From: Emydura subglobosa
Lineage: Eukaryota > Chordata > Testudines > Chelidae
Direction: 5' to 3'
Length of the DNA stretch: 64,000 nucleotides
Assembly (NCBI GenBank): GCA_007922225.1
Contig: ML680088.1
Coordinates: 15,569,967-15,633,966, forward strand
Each line of letters starts with the position of its first letter. Positions within the stretch are counted from its first letter, which is position 1. This document shows, piece after piece, positions 37,169 through 49,054 of the stretch. A model generated the notes under the pieces. That model worked only from the letters and a program-made list of their open reading frames with translations, was not told the origin of the DNA and did no database searches. Both the position numbers and the translations under genes were made by a program.

Positions 37169-40100
37169 ATTCTTCTTTCCCCAAAACAATAGGCTTTGTT
37201 CACAGACTGCATAAAACAGCCCTTAGGCAATCAGCAATAGCTCACCTATATTGGTAAGAACTCTAGGATACATCTCCTACTCTTTCCCCCAAGTGCCATA
37301 GGAACCCTTCCCTGGGCAGCAGGAACCAGATTTTATTTCTCATCTGGAGGAACCGTGGTACCCGAGGTAAATTCGACAGAAAGCCAATCAGTTGACAGGA
37401 AGATATTTGCTCGATGGCTGGGCATTGCAGACAACTGGCAGGACAGATGATTATCTGACAAAGGCTGTTACTAATCAATGCTGCTTTCATTAGTGGCAGT
37501 AAGACAGGGTCATTACAATTAGAAAGATCCTTAGAAGAAAAGTAATCCATGGGGGAAGGGGATGTGTATCTCCTCTTCTTAAATGGGAGGAAGGAATGAA
37601 AACACTTCTCTGCAGTGATCCCATGGTCTACCACGTTCTTGGACTCTGGAGACGTGGTAGCAGGATGCAGTTACAATACGCTAGGCTGCAAGGATCTCTG
37701 ATGGGGGCAGAGAACTTGCTCTTTTGAGTAAGTTTCTCATTCTCTGCCTATGGACCTGTAAAGTCTGCCTGTAAACCTAGAACATTGCCTACAAAGTCTG
37801 TATAGGAGACATCCAGGCCTGTAGGCCTTGGTTGGTTTTCCAAAGGCTGCTGTTAGAATGGAGATATAGTACATCACACACACACACCTGGGTGAGCCCT
37901 TATATTTAGTCGAGAGAGAATGCTCAGGGCTACCATCAGCCTGATCTCACGATAAAAGAATCTACTAGACATTCAGGCAGCTGAGAGATCACAGGCTCAG
38001 ATAGAAAGATCAAGGCTAAGGGATAAACTGTATATGACCCACTGGTAAAGTATGAGCTGGGGTGAAAGGACTCTTATCTCCCAAGAGTGAAATCTTGTAG
38101 CAAGGGCTGTGGATCACAAGGCTAGTTCGCATCATATGCTTTTCGGTAACATTGAAGGCAGAGCAGGTAGGTCAAAGTTTTCCCAGACAGGTCTCTGGTT
38201 TTGTGTGCCTCCGTTTTTAAATCTCCCCCGCAGCTTACCCCAATTTGTAGAGATGTTGAATGCCCACCGTGCCAAATGAAGTCACAGCCTCTGACCCCCA
38301 GTGGCCAGAAATGATGAGCCACTACTGAGGTGATGCTTCCATACTAGTAACTGCAGCAGTGCCTGCTTCAGTCTCCTTTCTCAGGGCTGACTCAACAATA
38401 CTTGTCTCTAGCATCTTTTAGGAAGAAGATCTCTTCTCTGTATCTGCTACAAGAGAGAACAAGGCAACCTCTACCAGGGGTATCACTACGGAGCCTGCCT
38501 TGCACCTACAGACAGGATAGGAGCTTGGAGTTTGGTTGCTGAGGCTTAGGAAGATGCTGGCCACTTTGATGATGTCCTCTGTGGCTGGGTGCCAGGGTAC
38601 AATACGAGTTTTCTAGACTGAAAAGAAAGAGTTCTGCATTCAGTGCCCAGCCTACTTAATTGCTGTTGCCTCTCCTTTTTGGGGTGATCACATGGTCAGG
38701 AAGATCTAGTCACGCTACCACCCTCCCGTACTCTCAGAAGTATACAGGGGAGAGAATTTCTCCCATCTTTTCTCCTCTATGACTTCAAGCACTGAATCAG
38801 ACAGCTGCCTGTCTTCCCAGCAGCAAGGCAGCAGTTCTGCATTTTCCCTCAGGTGCTTTCACTTTTGACTTCCTGAGAGCCCTCAGGGTAGAAGGTAAGG
38901 AAGAAGAGGGAGATAGCTTTAAATGAGGAGGCGGAGATTCTCTCTCTTCACTACCAGGGCCTGCTCTAATAATTGGGCCTACAAATTTACCGTGTGAGCT
39001 CAACCGTAAAAAAAATGAGTCAAGGTTTATAAAAATGTCAAAATAACCTATAAAAATCTTGATGAGAAAAAGGTGCAAACGGGAGACAAAGAGTCTGAAC
39101 TAGACCCAACAAAGAGCCTTTCTGCTATAACTCAAGGACTACGTTACGATCGTGTCTGGTAAACAAAAGTGGGGGACCGGGACTCAACGGACGGAAATTG
39201 TCAAGTCAGAAATTGGCCCTAGTTGGTCATTGCTCCCTTTTGGTGTTCGTAAAAAGAGAACACTTGAGGAAAAACTTAGCAGAAGCAGCTGTCACCCGAC
39301 TGCTGGCTGGGTTGGACTAATGGATGAAGAGACTACCGCTACGCTGGCAGACTCAAAGATGAGAGAACAGGAAGAAGCAGCTTTTCCATTACAGAGGCTG
39401 CCACCCCAACTATCCGCTGGGAGTTATGGTGACCTGGTTGGGGTGGGTTGTCCTGATCCTGAGTGTTGTCCTGACCAGACTGGACCAGAAGGGCCCAAAG
39501 GACATTGCCACCTTCACTAGCTCCAGCTCACTCTCAACCACTAGCCAGGATGTGAGACCATCGCTCCCTCCACCCACGTGACCTTTCTTTTCCATATGAC
39601 TGCTTCTCTTTCCTCTCCATCTTCCCCCTCACTCCACCCGCTGTTTTTCCTTCTGTCTAAGAGGAGTCTGGCTTAGCCAGAAAAAACTGGCTTTTTTGCA
39701 AAGCTGATGTAAGCCTGGTACCTGAGACTCAACTGAAAAGCAACACCCTAAGCAGCCTGATGCGAGCACAAGCCTGCCAGGTCTCGTGGCGGCTGATAAG
39801 ACCACATCCTGCGCCCGTGTTTTCCCATTACTAAGGTTTCAAGTCAGAGTCAACACCAAGGCCAGAAGCTGGATTTTTCCCCCTTGCTGTTCTTTTCTCT
39901 TCCCTCTTGCACATGTTTGTATTCTAGGAAGCAGAACTGAACTTAACCAAAACAGCAACAACAGCTCCAGCTCATTTCGATACACTTATTCTTTTCCTCA
40001 CAAGGACAGTTAGTACCACTGAAGAGACTGCTAACTGAGGGGCTTTCGTTCTCAAAACTCTCCACCCCAAGCGAAAGGGAACAAGGAATGTTGTTTAAAT

Positions 40101-40729
40101 GACAGCCTTACTTAACACTTTACATTTTGACTGTTTTAATTATTTTCCCTTCGTTGGGATATAGGCCAGGTTAAAAAGGATTTTAATGGTCTCTTTGCCA
40201 TGGTATTAAGCCAGCTGAGCCCTCGCTCTACCAAATCCCATTATAAGCATTTTGATGTTGACGGTGACAGGATATGTTTTGGCTCGTTGGGGTCAAGGAT
40301 TCCATCTAAATTAATACAACTCCTCCAGCTGGGGAAAGTGTGGGGATGAGTTTGGGAGGGGCTGGGAAACTGGGGAGAAGGGAGGAAGACCTGGAAGATT
40401 GAGATATTTGGTCCTGAAGTGTCTGACAAGGAAACCTGGGGAGGCAGAGAAAGAAACAAGAGATGTTGTCAAGCTTAATTGCTCCTTGTGGTTTGTTCTC
40501 CTGCGAGATCTCTCCTGCAGGCAAGGCCTTTCGGGCAGTAAGGATTTCTGAAACAGTTAATGCTGCCGGCCTCTCACTGCATCTTTCAGCAGCGTCAGAT
40601 TTGTCTTTCGCTGGTTGTGAGTTTGGAGGGAATCCCACATCACCTTTGCCTCTGATCAGCAGTGCGAGATTCCCGGGACAGTGCAGGAATGAATCTGGGT
40701 AAAAGTGACATGTAAGAGGTCATGTTCTA

Positions 40730-40970
40730 GGATACGTCTACATTGTACACTCCCTTATGGCAGCGTGTAGAGAACCTGCACTACATGCAGCCCCAACACA
40801 AGTATCAATAGCAGCACAGACTAGGAGGCACTGCTTAGGTGAGTAAAGAAACGCCAGAATCTTATGGTATACACCCTACATGGCTTTCTATACGTCCAAG
40901 CAGTGTGTATCTTATCTACACTGCTAGTTTTAGCAGTGTAGTGGCTCACTGCCACAACGTGGACACAGCC
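40730..40970. mobile_element. MITE-like element with degenerate terminal repeats
   Basis: GGATACGTCTACATTGT (40730-40746) and, read inverted, GGCTGTGTCCACGTTGT (40954-40970) match at 12 of 17 bases. A hairpin CTGCTAGTTTTAGCAG (40921-40936) lies near the right end. No target duplication can be read clearly. Confidence 0.55.
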
Positions 40971-41868
40971 TGCTTGTCACACCCCATGCTCCACATGCCA
41001 CTGTAGAAAAAGCTTTAGGGTGAACAAATCCCATGCCCAGCCTATATGTCTGTATAACACCTAGTACAATAGGCCCTTCTCCATGATCAGGCACCCTAGC
41101 ACTAGTGCAGTACAAGCAGGTCAGGCTCTTGCTTGGGAGGAACTAGACCTGCAACTAGAGTGAACAAGTTTCTCTCTGCTGCCTTAAACAGCAAGAAAGG
41201 CTGAAGACCCAAGGCAGAATCTATGGACCTGCCTGAGAGAAAGCCTTGTGTATAAGCTGAACAATTGGGCAGGCCATTAATGCTTTTGTTCATGCAAATC
41301 CTGCATTTGCACAGGCAAAGCTGCCAGTGCATGCTCAGATTAGCAGGCATGTTGAGGAGCCTTTCAAAAGTTCGCCTACATGTAACTACAAAAGTATCCC
41401 CTGCCCCAAAATGTTCACTTTTTACTCCTCCCCTGGGAAGCCACCTGTATGAAAATGCAGACTAAGATACAAAAGTCTGCATGCTTGGCACATACACAAA
41501 TGAAGAAGTTTTAGTTAGCACAAGTTGCGATTCTATCTACTCAAGGAAAAAGTAAATTTAAGACTGCAATTGCCAACCCTAAGGAGGTCGCAAAGCACGA
41601 GTCAACTGTCCACAAAAACAAAAACTAATTCTCAAGCCAATCGTGAAATCTCAAATAGATAATTAAATTGATTGGTCTACTAGTTTTCCCCTTTATGGAG
41701 GAAGAACCCACCACCAGTTTGTGGGTGATGATTTCAGGTCGACAACCCCAGCCTGGAATGTGCACCCAAGAAGAGAGTTCTCTCTCTGAGAGGGTCTCTC
41801 ACGCCCTTCTCCTAACCTGAGATGAGGAAACTGCTGTTCTCTCCTAGCGCTGTCCAGCTCCCATTGGG

Positions 41869-42225
41869 TCATAGAATCATAGAAGGTTAAAGTTGGAAGG
41901 TCATCTAGTCCAACACCCTGCTCAAAGCAGGACTAATCTCAGCTAAATCATCCCAGCCAGGGCTTTGTCAAGCCGCAACTTAAAAACCTCTAAAGATGGA
42001 GATTCCACCACCTCCCTAGGTAACCCATTCCAGTGCTTCACCAGCCTCCTAGTGAAAAACGTTTTCTTAATGTCCAACCTAGACCTCCTCCACTGCAACT
42101 TGAGACCATTGCTCCGTTTCCTGTCACCTACTACCATTGAGAACAGCCTAGTTCCATCCTCCCTGGAACCCCCTTTCAGGCAGTTGAAGGCCGCTATCAA
42201 AATCCCCTTCATTCTTCTCTAGGCC
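41869..42225 (-). mobile_element. CR1 LINE 3' end, minus strand
   Basis: The left boundary TCATAGAATCATAGAA is the inverse of the 8-bp direct repeat that ends CR1 elements. Reading minus from 42212, the frame stays open through [20 protein letters not shown] and [16 protein letters not shown] to a stop at the normal CR1 ORF2 C-terminus. It is 5' truncated. With its long open frame and complete 3' end it looks like the youngest CR1 in the window. Confidence 0.95.
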
Positions 42226-42470
42226 TCTCTCCCCAACCTCCTGCTCCATCTCAGTTTCCTTCTTGGGATCCGTCCCCATCTCACTCCCTCCTCTACCATT
42301 TCCTGCCCCAGAATATCCTCCTTCTCTTTCTCATCAATCTCTTGTGCGCCACATTCTCTTCCCCCATTCCCATCCCTCCCTTCTCCCCAATTTCCCAGTC
42401 CCTCCCCATCCTACCCCCACACACTTTTCCCAGTTTATGAGTCAACATTCCCTCCCACAGGAAAACAGGT
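42226..42470. repeat. Pyrimidine-rich low-complexity stretch
   Basis: About 245 bp of C/T-rich sequence (TTCCCCCATTCCCATCCCTC and similar), starting exactly where the 5'-truncated CR1 ends. It may mark the insertion site of the LINE. Confidence 0.7.
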
Positions 42471-43114
42471 TGTAATGCTCACGAGCTGTATGTGAGCCAT
42501 GGCTGAGTACACAACGGTTACTGCTGTGCAATTTTCTACATAGTTAATACACCAACAGAATCTGACTCATTGCCTTGCAAAGTGTTTTGGAATGCCATGG
42601 CTATGGGCGGAAGGTGGTACAGTACACAAATCAAACCCTCTTCCACGCTGCAGCTGTTCCTGAAAGCCAACCTCTTCTTGGCTGCGTGCTGTGTCTCATC
42701 AGAATGTGGTCCAGTGATGGCTCATGACATCTGAGAGTGAGTAGGCAAAACAGCCAGGAAGAGCAAAAGAGCCATGCACAGAGCGAGTAGAGGCAACAGA
42801 TCATTGATTGGAAACATGACAAGCAATTCCTAACCTGCCCCTGCTGTGCATGTCATGGCTAAGGATTTGTAGTGGGTTTGCAGCAGGTGGGGAGAGTAGG
42901 CAGAGTGACTTTTCACAGGGCAGTCACGCTCAGTGCATGACTTTGCTCTGCAGTCTCGGTGATAAGTGTAATTTAACCCTTGCCACATCACACTGAGGTG
43001 CCCGCTTAGCATTCTTGCCTTGGAAAGGCGGCTGGTCGTTCACACACCAGCCGCTGCTGAGACAGAGAAGTGCCATTTGCTTTGTATAGTAAACGAAATG
43101 GGCAATTTGAGTTA

Positions 43115-43205
43115 TTCATCGATTCTAAGGCCAGAAAGTCACACTGTGATTTAGTCTGACCTCCTGCAGAACACAAGCCATAGAACTCTCCCTCCAAAAT
43201 ACTTC
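43115..43205 (-). mobile_element. CR1 LINE 3'-tail fragment
   Basis: TCATCGATTCTAAGGCCAGA, then TTTAGTCTGACCTCCTGCAG, then CACAAGCCATAGAACTCTCC is the inverse of a CR1 3' untranslated end. It lies about 180 bp downstream of the EPHB1 exon 2 donor, in intron 2. Confidence 0.75.
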
Positions 43206-43387
43206 CCGTTTGTGTAAAGATGGTGGAAATAGTCCCTTTTTCCTGATGCTACCTGGAAAGTATTTTTGCTGTGGGCGACAGGCAGCCTTCACCACGTAGA
43301 AAGGACCCAGGAGTTTTTAAAGCGACTGTGAAGCCTGCAAGACCTGATAAACATGCAAAGAGCTAGCAGTCTGACACATCCACTTAC

Positions 43388-43452
43388 CCCTGAAGGAGGG
43401 TTTGCAGTCCAGCCCAGCTCAGCGGTAGCCGTCCGGGTATCCATCAAGGTTT
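43388..43452 (-). CDS. EPHB1: EPHB1 exon 2: N-terminus of mature receptor
   Basis: This 65-bp exon is too short for ordinary ORF calling. Read on the minus strand, its first two bases complete a codon begun in exon 1, and 21 codons follow: TLMDTRTATAELGWTANPPS then G. This is the segment just after the signal peptide in EphB1, leading directly into WEEVSGY of exon 3. The acceptor is CTCAG at 43457-43453 and the donor is GGG|GTAAGTG (43387-43381). The exon ends in phase 0 and exon 3 begins in phase 0, so the two join in frame. A tiny exon 2 between the signal-peptide exon and the large ligand-binding exon is the usual Eph gene structure. The residues DTRTATAELGW are shared among EphB receptors; the flanking exon 3 decides for EPHB1. 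Confidence 0.95.
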
Positions 43453-44167
43453 CTGAGAAGCACACACAAGAGGATCAAAACAAAATAGAGTTACTAGGGA
43501 CTCTAGATAGACTGTAATTACAAACATACTGAAAATGTAACTGGGGGCTGATTTGGCACCCATTGTAATGAGTAGGGCTCTCAGTGGTTTTTTAAATAAT
43601 GCAATGGATCTTCAGAACAGTTTCTGAAGTCCACATTCTTACTGCAATCTACGTCAGTGGCGAGAATCTCCCGTTTCTCAAACAAGACTCCCACAAAAAC
43701 CAATCGGATTTATTTCCGCATAACGACTCAGGACCCCAGCCTGCAAGTGAGTGAGTCACAGGTTTCCCCTTAGACTATAGTGATGTATGTGAATTTGCAT
43801 TGTGACAGCCCTAAAACAGGAAAACACTGTTACCCATCAACATAGTTGTGTGGTGTTGTAAAAAGCACCTATATTAAGGCTTGAATAAAAAGCAACAACT
43901 CCTGGCTGCAGATTTCATTTTGCTCCTTGAATTGTTATAATTCAGGACAAGTCCAGAGGAAAGGGAGAAAAAAGTCTCAACTTCAGTCACAGATACAATC
44001 TCTGCTTCTAGTAATCAAGAGGTTGAGCGTGGCTAGCTCTGCAGTCCTTGCATGCAGTCACTGACAGCTGGCTGCTTTGATCAACAGCATTGGATGTCCT
44101 GTTTTATGTACTGGCATCTGTTCCATGTACCAAGTTGTTGCATACATTCATTATCCCCCATCCCAGC

Positions 44168-44187
44168 AAAAAAAAAAAAAAAAAAAA
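44168..44187. repeat. Poly-A tract (A20)
   Basis: A run of 20 A after CCCAGC. No associated retroposon was recognised upstream. Confidence 0.9.
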
Positions 44188-45019
44188 GTCATCAGATCAA
44201 TGATAGTAAGTAATACCACAGTTTTAGCTTTTCGGGGAGAGGATTTTTGCAAAAGATTAAGATGCAATACCGCCATGTTTTTTCCCCTGCCCTCCTTTTA
44301 TAAGTAAAACAAAACAATATATACAGATAGATGGGGGAAAATCTTCCAGGTTTTATTTATTTGTTTTCAGTAAGGCAGACAGTTTAATTTGCTTGGTTCC
44401 TGCATCTCTACCAAATGCAAAAAGAAATTTGTCACTCACATCTGCTCTGTCTGTCCACCCCCAACCTCTAAATGGTTTTCCTTTACAGCCCAGATACCAC
44501 CTAGATGCCAAAAAAATGCAGTGCTTTTGCCCCCAAGAAGTTACTATTTCAGTGTAGTAGGAAAATGAGGAAATGAATACTGGAAAGATAAACATGTGGA
44601 GCTGGAAAGATAAATGGCTGGAAAATAAAATCAGTACAACTAAAAGCCTATTAAATGCTGCCAAACTGTTGTGTTTAACTCCTCCATCAATGTTCCAGCA
44701 ATCGTAAATGGGAAATGAGGAACTCCTATTAGTTCTTTCACCCATCCTTTGCCGCTTCTCAGGGACATAAGGCTAGAGGAGTTCAACAGGAACCCCCCAC
44801 CCAGTTTCTCTTGATTAATGTTTGACATTCCTTCTTAAATACTAGTCAGTGCTACTGATTAAACATGCCTCCCTCACAGGCCAAAGTGGGGTTTAGCAGG
44901 AGACGAGGAGTTCCACCTAGATTTACAATACAAACAAGGTTCACAAGTTAGTGGAAAAGTCTAAAATTCTAGCCAATTTCAGGGCTCTCCTTGTAACTTA
45001 CTTTGAGGTATTTACATAG

Positions 45020-45245
45020 CCCCTGGCACCATGGTATCTGCAGGCTTCACACTCTCCCCGTCTTGTTCCTCACAACCACCCTGTGAGAGGCAGGACGGTG
45101 CCACTACCCTGACTTCACAGGTGAGGAACTGAGCACAGAGAGGCTAAATAACTTACCCAAGGTCACACAGACAGTCTGTGGTGGAGCAAGGAATTAAACC
45201 TGGGTCTCCTACACCTGACACCAGCCCCCTAAACACTGGCCCATC
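45020..45245 (+). mobile_element. MIR-type SINE
   Basis: CACAACCACCCTGTGAGAGG, CACAGGTGAGGAACTGAGCA, CTTACCCAAGGTCACACAGA and CCTGGGTCTCCTACACCTGA occur in MIR order, followed by CTAAACACTGGCCCATCC in the 3' part. Confidence 0.85.
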
Positions 45246-45924
45246 CCTGCTGGCCCTGTGACCGTAGAAGTACATTGGCTGTGGCCCTGCCACTAACCTT
45301 TCCAAAGGTCCTCTATCTACTTACATACGGAAAGAAGTGGACACTGTCAAATCACAAAGGTTTGCTCCCTCTGGGCCTCCCTTGGCAAACACAAGAGCTA
45401 CAGCTGTTAGCAGGAAAAAGAAAAACAAAACTTTGGCACGGGTCACGGTGGAATTGTGAGAAGTCTGGAAAATGGGAGACACCGGCTCCAAGAGGGAGGT
45501 ACCGGTGCCACCACCCAGGGGTGGAGGGGATCCTGTCCAGCTCCACTGTACCTCAATTGTCCCACCCTTCCCCTTGCTACGGGGCCCAACCCCTGCCATG
45601 CCCCAAGACTGGCCCCTCGCTACAGGGAATCGACCCCTCCCCGGCTCCTTACTCCGGTGGCAGGCGCGTCCCAGGGGACAGGGGACTGAGTGACACGAGC
45701 AAGCGACAGGGAAAGGGGGTGAGTAGTGAGTTGGGTGGGTGCAGATGTATAACGGTGGGGAAGGCAGCACCATTAGAGAAAAATGAGGGTGGGGGAAGAC
45801 AGCGCTCTGGAAGTGAGCAATGAGAAACAATGCTGAGGGCGCAGAGGGGAGGGAAGCATTGTACTCTCCTGCAGCAGAGTGTTTTTTTACACCTGGGGGA
45901 GTGGCTGGGGGTCCTCAGTGACTT

Positions 45925-46145
45925 GATTCAGTTCCTGGCTTCTGTAACTCTGGCCAAGTCACTTCACTTCTCTGTGACTCAGTCGAGTGCCTGTAAAATG
46001 GAGACACTGCTCTCTTCCTCCTCTACTTTGAATAGCAACATAGAGTGTAAGCGCTTCAGGGCAGAGGCCATCTGTCTGTTTGTGTAAGGACAATGCATCA
46101 TGCCATGGGGCCTTCAGGCACTATTGGAATAGAATCAGCACCATA
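45925..46145 (+). mobile_element. Ancient MIR/CORE-type SINE, 3' part
   Basis: CTTCTGTAACTCTGGCCAAG, TCACTTCACTTCTCTGTGAC, CAGTCGAGTGCCTGTAAAATGG (shown in pieces) and GTGTAAGCGCTTCAGGGCAG follow the order of an old amniote SINE. The end near 46110-46140 (CTATTGGAATAGAATCAGCA) is weak. Confidence 0.55.
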
Positions 46146-46844
46146 CAAACAGATGGGGTGTCCGAATCTGGTCCATAGGAACAGGGGGAAAAAAGAGAGG
46201 TTTTCAAAGGGTTAATAACAGCTGATGAAAAGGAATGAAGAAAGACATCTAGGTGTAAAAGAAAAAGCAGACAATAGAAAACGGAAGAAGAGAAACACAA
46301 GGGGATTCAAGTCATTTAATTGTTGCTAGAAAGTCAGCTTCATCCAATATGTTTGATCCACAGTGCAATGTTTGTCACAAACAAGAGTGGAGGACCATGC
46401 TGAGATCCCTCTTAGCGCACTTCCCCCGAGAAAATCCACTTGAGAATTTGGCAGCTATACACCCTAGGTTCCCAAGCTCCTTATGCGTATCTGTTCACTC
46501 AGATAAATATGCAGTTCCACCGCCCTTAGTCCTTAAACACACTTTGTTATATACACAGCTCATCCTTAAGCCCTTCTACAAAGAGGATTCTTAGTTGATG
46601 CAGGCCCTGTATTGGGCAAAAATCACAAGTCTGATTTCCTCCCTTGCACACAGACCTCTAGGAGGACTGCCATATACCTCATTAAGAACCCATTAATCCT
46701 TACTGGAGTCTTTCAAAGAACAAAGTTGACATCCCAATGCATAAGTTACCGTGACAAATCTTGACAATGGATCCCACCGCCTTCCAAGAGGAGAACTCTA
46801 CCTACCCTGCCACTTCTCACTGTAGCATCCACGCGCCTTGTAAT

Positions 46845-47035
46845 TAATGGAATTTATCTTCACAACAGCACTGAGAGATACGGGGGTATGAGCCCTGCTT
46901 TACAGGTGGGGAATGGAGGCACAGGCTTGATTAGAAATCCTTGCTCAAGGTCACACAGGAAACCTATAGCTGAGCTGTAAATTGAACTCCCATCTCTTGA
47001 GTCCCTATCCATTAGTCCAATCTCCTGCCTCTGCA
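46845..47035 (+). mobile_element. MIR-type SINE
   Basis: CAACAGCACTGAGAGATACG, CTTTACAGGTGGGGAATGGA, GGCACAGGCTTGATTAG, CTCAAGGTCACACAGGAAAC and ATTAGTCCAATCTCCTGCCT follow MIR order. Confidence 0.8.
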
Positions 47036-47394
47036 ATAGCCAAGGAAATGGACAACTACCACCTTATGTCAGCAGAGATTGTTCTAGTTTACCCAGAACT
47101 CATTTCTTTCCTTACTATATAGGCTTGCTGTGTTCAATTACAGGAAAGGCCGTTTTAACAAGTGTTTATTTAGAAAAGATTTTCACTCCATCATCTCTCT
47201 TCCTGTACATCAGTTCAGTGCACTTATAATTTGCTTCCCTGGAGTGCTTTTTTTGGCTGCGCTCTGACACCAGGAATGTACTTTTGATAATTTCAGCCAG
47301 TAAGGTGCTTCCTCTGCACTGATTTCTTTAGTTCCCTGGCTGCCGCAACTTGGCAGGATCCTGTGCCATTCAGAACAGTTGACTCGTGAAGTTC

Positions 47395-47409
47395 GGGGGG
47401 GGGGGGGGG
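47395..47409. repeat. Poly-G tract (G15)
   Basis: A run of 15 G followed by CCC; simple sequence and a quadruplex-prone site. Confidence 0.9.
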
Positions 47410-48547
47410 CCCTGTTAACAAATATGTTTTGCCCATCAAGTCTGCAGTGACAAGGGGGAGGTTTGCATCCTTTCCTCCGAGCTCGACTTTCTTATCTGTG
47501 CTGCGGTGCGTGACTGCAAGACACGAGGGGATTAGTGTTAGAAGCGCCAGCCACCTGTCACACAACTCCGCTCTAACATGACAAATGAGCATTTGGTTCT
47601 ATTACTGCAGGCTTCTTTCCTTTAGTCTCCTCGGGCCTATTCATTCATGGCGGATGCAAACTCCTGCACAAGAGATTGGGAGGGAGGGAGATGTTACCTG
47701 GTCACGGGTCACACATGTGGCCAATTACACAGCTCTGAGCTTGAAAAACCCACAGCTGTGGAATGTTTAACTGGGGGAAGGGACGGAGTTTCCAAGGGAT
47801 CAAGGTTCTCTTGCAGTGACCACACTCCGTTCTGGAGTGGATTGTCTGTCCTTAAGGAGGAACTGTTTGTTCAGGGGCATAACTTGGGGTAGAGAAAGGG
47901 CAGAGTCTTCTTCACCCTTCCCGTCTTTTGTACATAGGACAGGAGCTTCCGCTTAGCGAAGAGACATGCAACAGCTCAATGCATGGCAGGGAAGACAGCT
48001 TTGCTCAGCATGCCTAGAGGTCAACCTTCCATGCTGATGCCCTTGAGTTTGCGGGATCTCAGCCCGGCCCTCTCTTCCATTCCTGAACCCCCAAGGGCAC
48101 ACACAGACACGCCCTGCAAACTGACCGTTTTTCTCCACTTCCACTCAGCTTGATCAGATTGCTCATAGTCCAACAGTCTGTTACTTCACCTGGCAGTACA
48201 ATGTATAGGGCCAGGGCTGTTTAAAGGGCCAATTCCTCGCCACTGCCAGACCCTCTTCTTCCCGTCTCAAGTGCCACCATCACCACTGTGAGTAGGCTAC
48301 CCCTACCCCTTCGAAATCTGAGTGGCATTGTGACATGGCACAAACCTGACTAGCACTGGGGCCCTGCACACCAGGTCACAACACCACTCACTTAAAATTT
48401 CACTCTGCCAGTCCTATTCCCCTGCCCACCACCATGAGGGATGGGTGGCTGGCCCTTTGGCTTAGTCAAAGTGTGGTCAGGCCATGGCCTATGAAGAGGG
48501 TGGGGGTCTATGGGACTGAATAAGGACCCCTAAAGGTCATGAAGCTT

Positions 48548-48571
48548 AAAAAAAAAAAAAAAAAAAAAAAA
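48548..48571. repeat. Poly-A tract (A24)
   Basis: A run of 24 A after GAAGCTT. It lies just left of the inverted dispersed repeat copy at 48575-48770. Confidence 0.9.
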
Positions 48572-48574
48572 CAC

Positions 48575-48770
48575 CCACCCATAACTTTGGGTTCTTTTGG
48601 TCTCCTTTTGTTGCCGGGTTCATGTTTTCAAGCTTTTCTCCAAAACTACAAGGGCTAGAAACTTGCACTTATTTTCAACGGAAGCTGAGATTCTAACTTT
48701 GCCACATGACACCCGGAGTTAGGGTGTTACGGAAAATGATTGAACATCACGAGATTGGCAACGAAAGTGA
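48575..48770 (-). repeat. Dispersed AT-rich repeat, copy 3 (inverted)
   Basis: Read on the minus strand from 48765: GTTGCCAATCTCGTGATGTT, matching GCCAATCTCATGATGTT of the copy at 19985. This supports an interspersed family with three copies here. The extent to the left is uncertain. Confidence 0.4.
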
Positions 48771-48812
48771 AGGTGCCGGTAACACTGGAATTGAGAGCTG
48801 AATTTTCTCTCC

Positions 48813-49054
48813 AGGCCATGTCCAAACTAGGGAAAGCGGCCATGTTTGAAACAACGTCAGCTCACACATTTTTACACACACGATTTTACACACAACGTAG
48901 CTAAGGCAGTCAGGGCAAATCATGGTTAACACCTTAGCTGGTTGTGGTTCATCTTACACTCCACCCTGCCTACACATGACATGAAGTTACATTCAGGACA
49001 ACGTTACTGAACGCTATTTCAAAACACACCATTTTTCTAAGCACACACATGGCT
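48813..49054. mobile_element. Possible MITE
   Basis: AGGCCATGTCCAAACTAGGG at the left and, read inverted, AGCCATGTGTGTGCTTAG at the right form degenerate inverted repeats about 240 bp apart. The interior has GTTTGAAACAACGTCAG and CATGGTTAACACCTTAGCTG, which resemble turtle MITE interiors. No target duplication is readable. Confidence 0.4.

Larger units (their letters stand above)
27282..43387 (-). other. EPHB1: EPHB1 intron 2 (complete)
   Basis: A complete 16,106-bp intron bounded by GTAAGTG (43387-43381) and a pyrimidine-rich tract ending CAG (27284-27282), both in minus orientation. It joins phase 0 to phase 0. It contains a MIR, several CR1 fragments, MITEs and microsatellites listed separately. 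No coding features were recognised in 27830-32370, 35500-36620, 37170-40725 or 42475-43110. Confidence 0.95.

Noticed and set aside
45275..45830. Overlapping open frames of about 170-180 codons on both strands.
   Set aside because: The region is GC-rich and poor in stop codons. Both strands are open at once, the translations resemble no protein family, and no splice or start context supports them.
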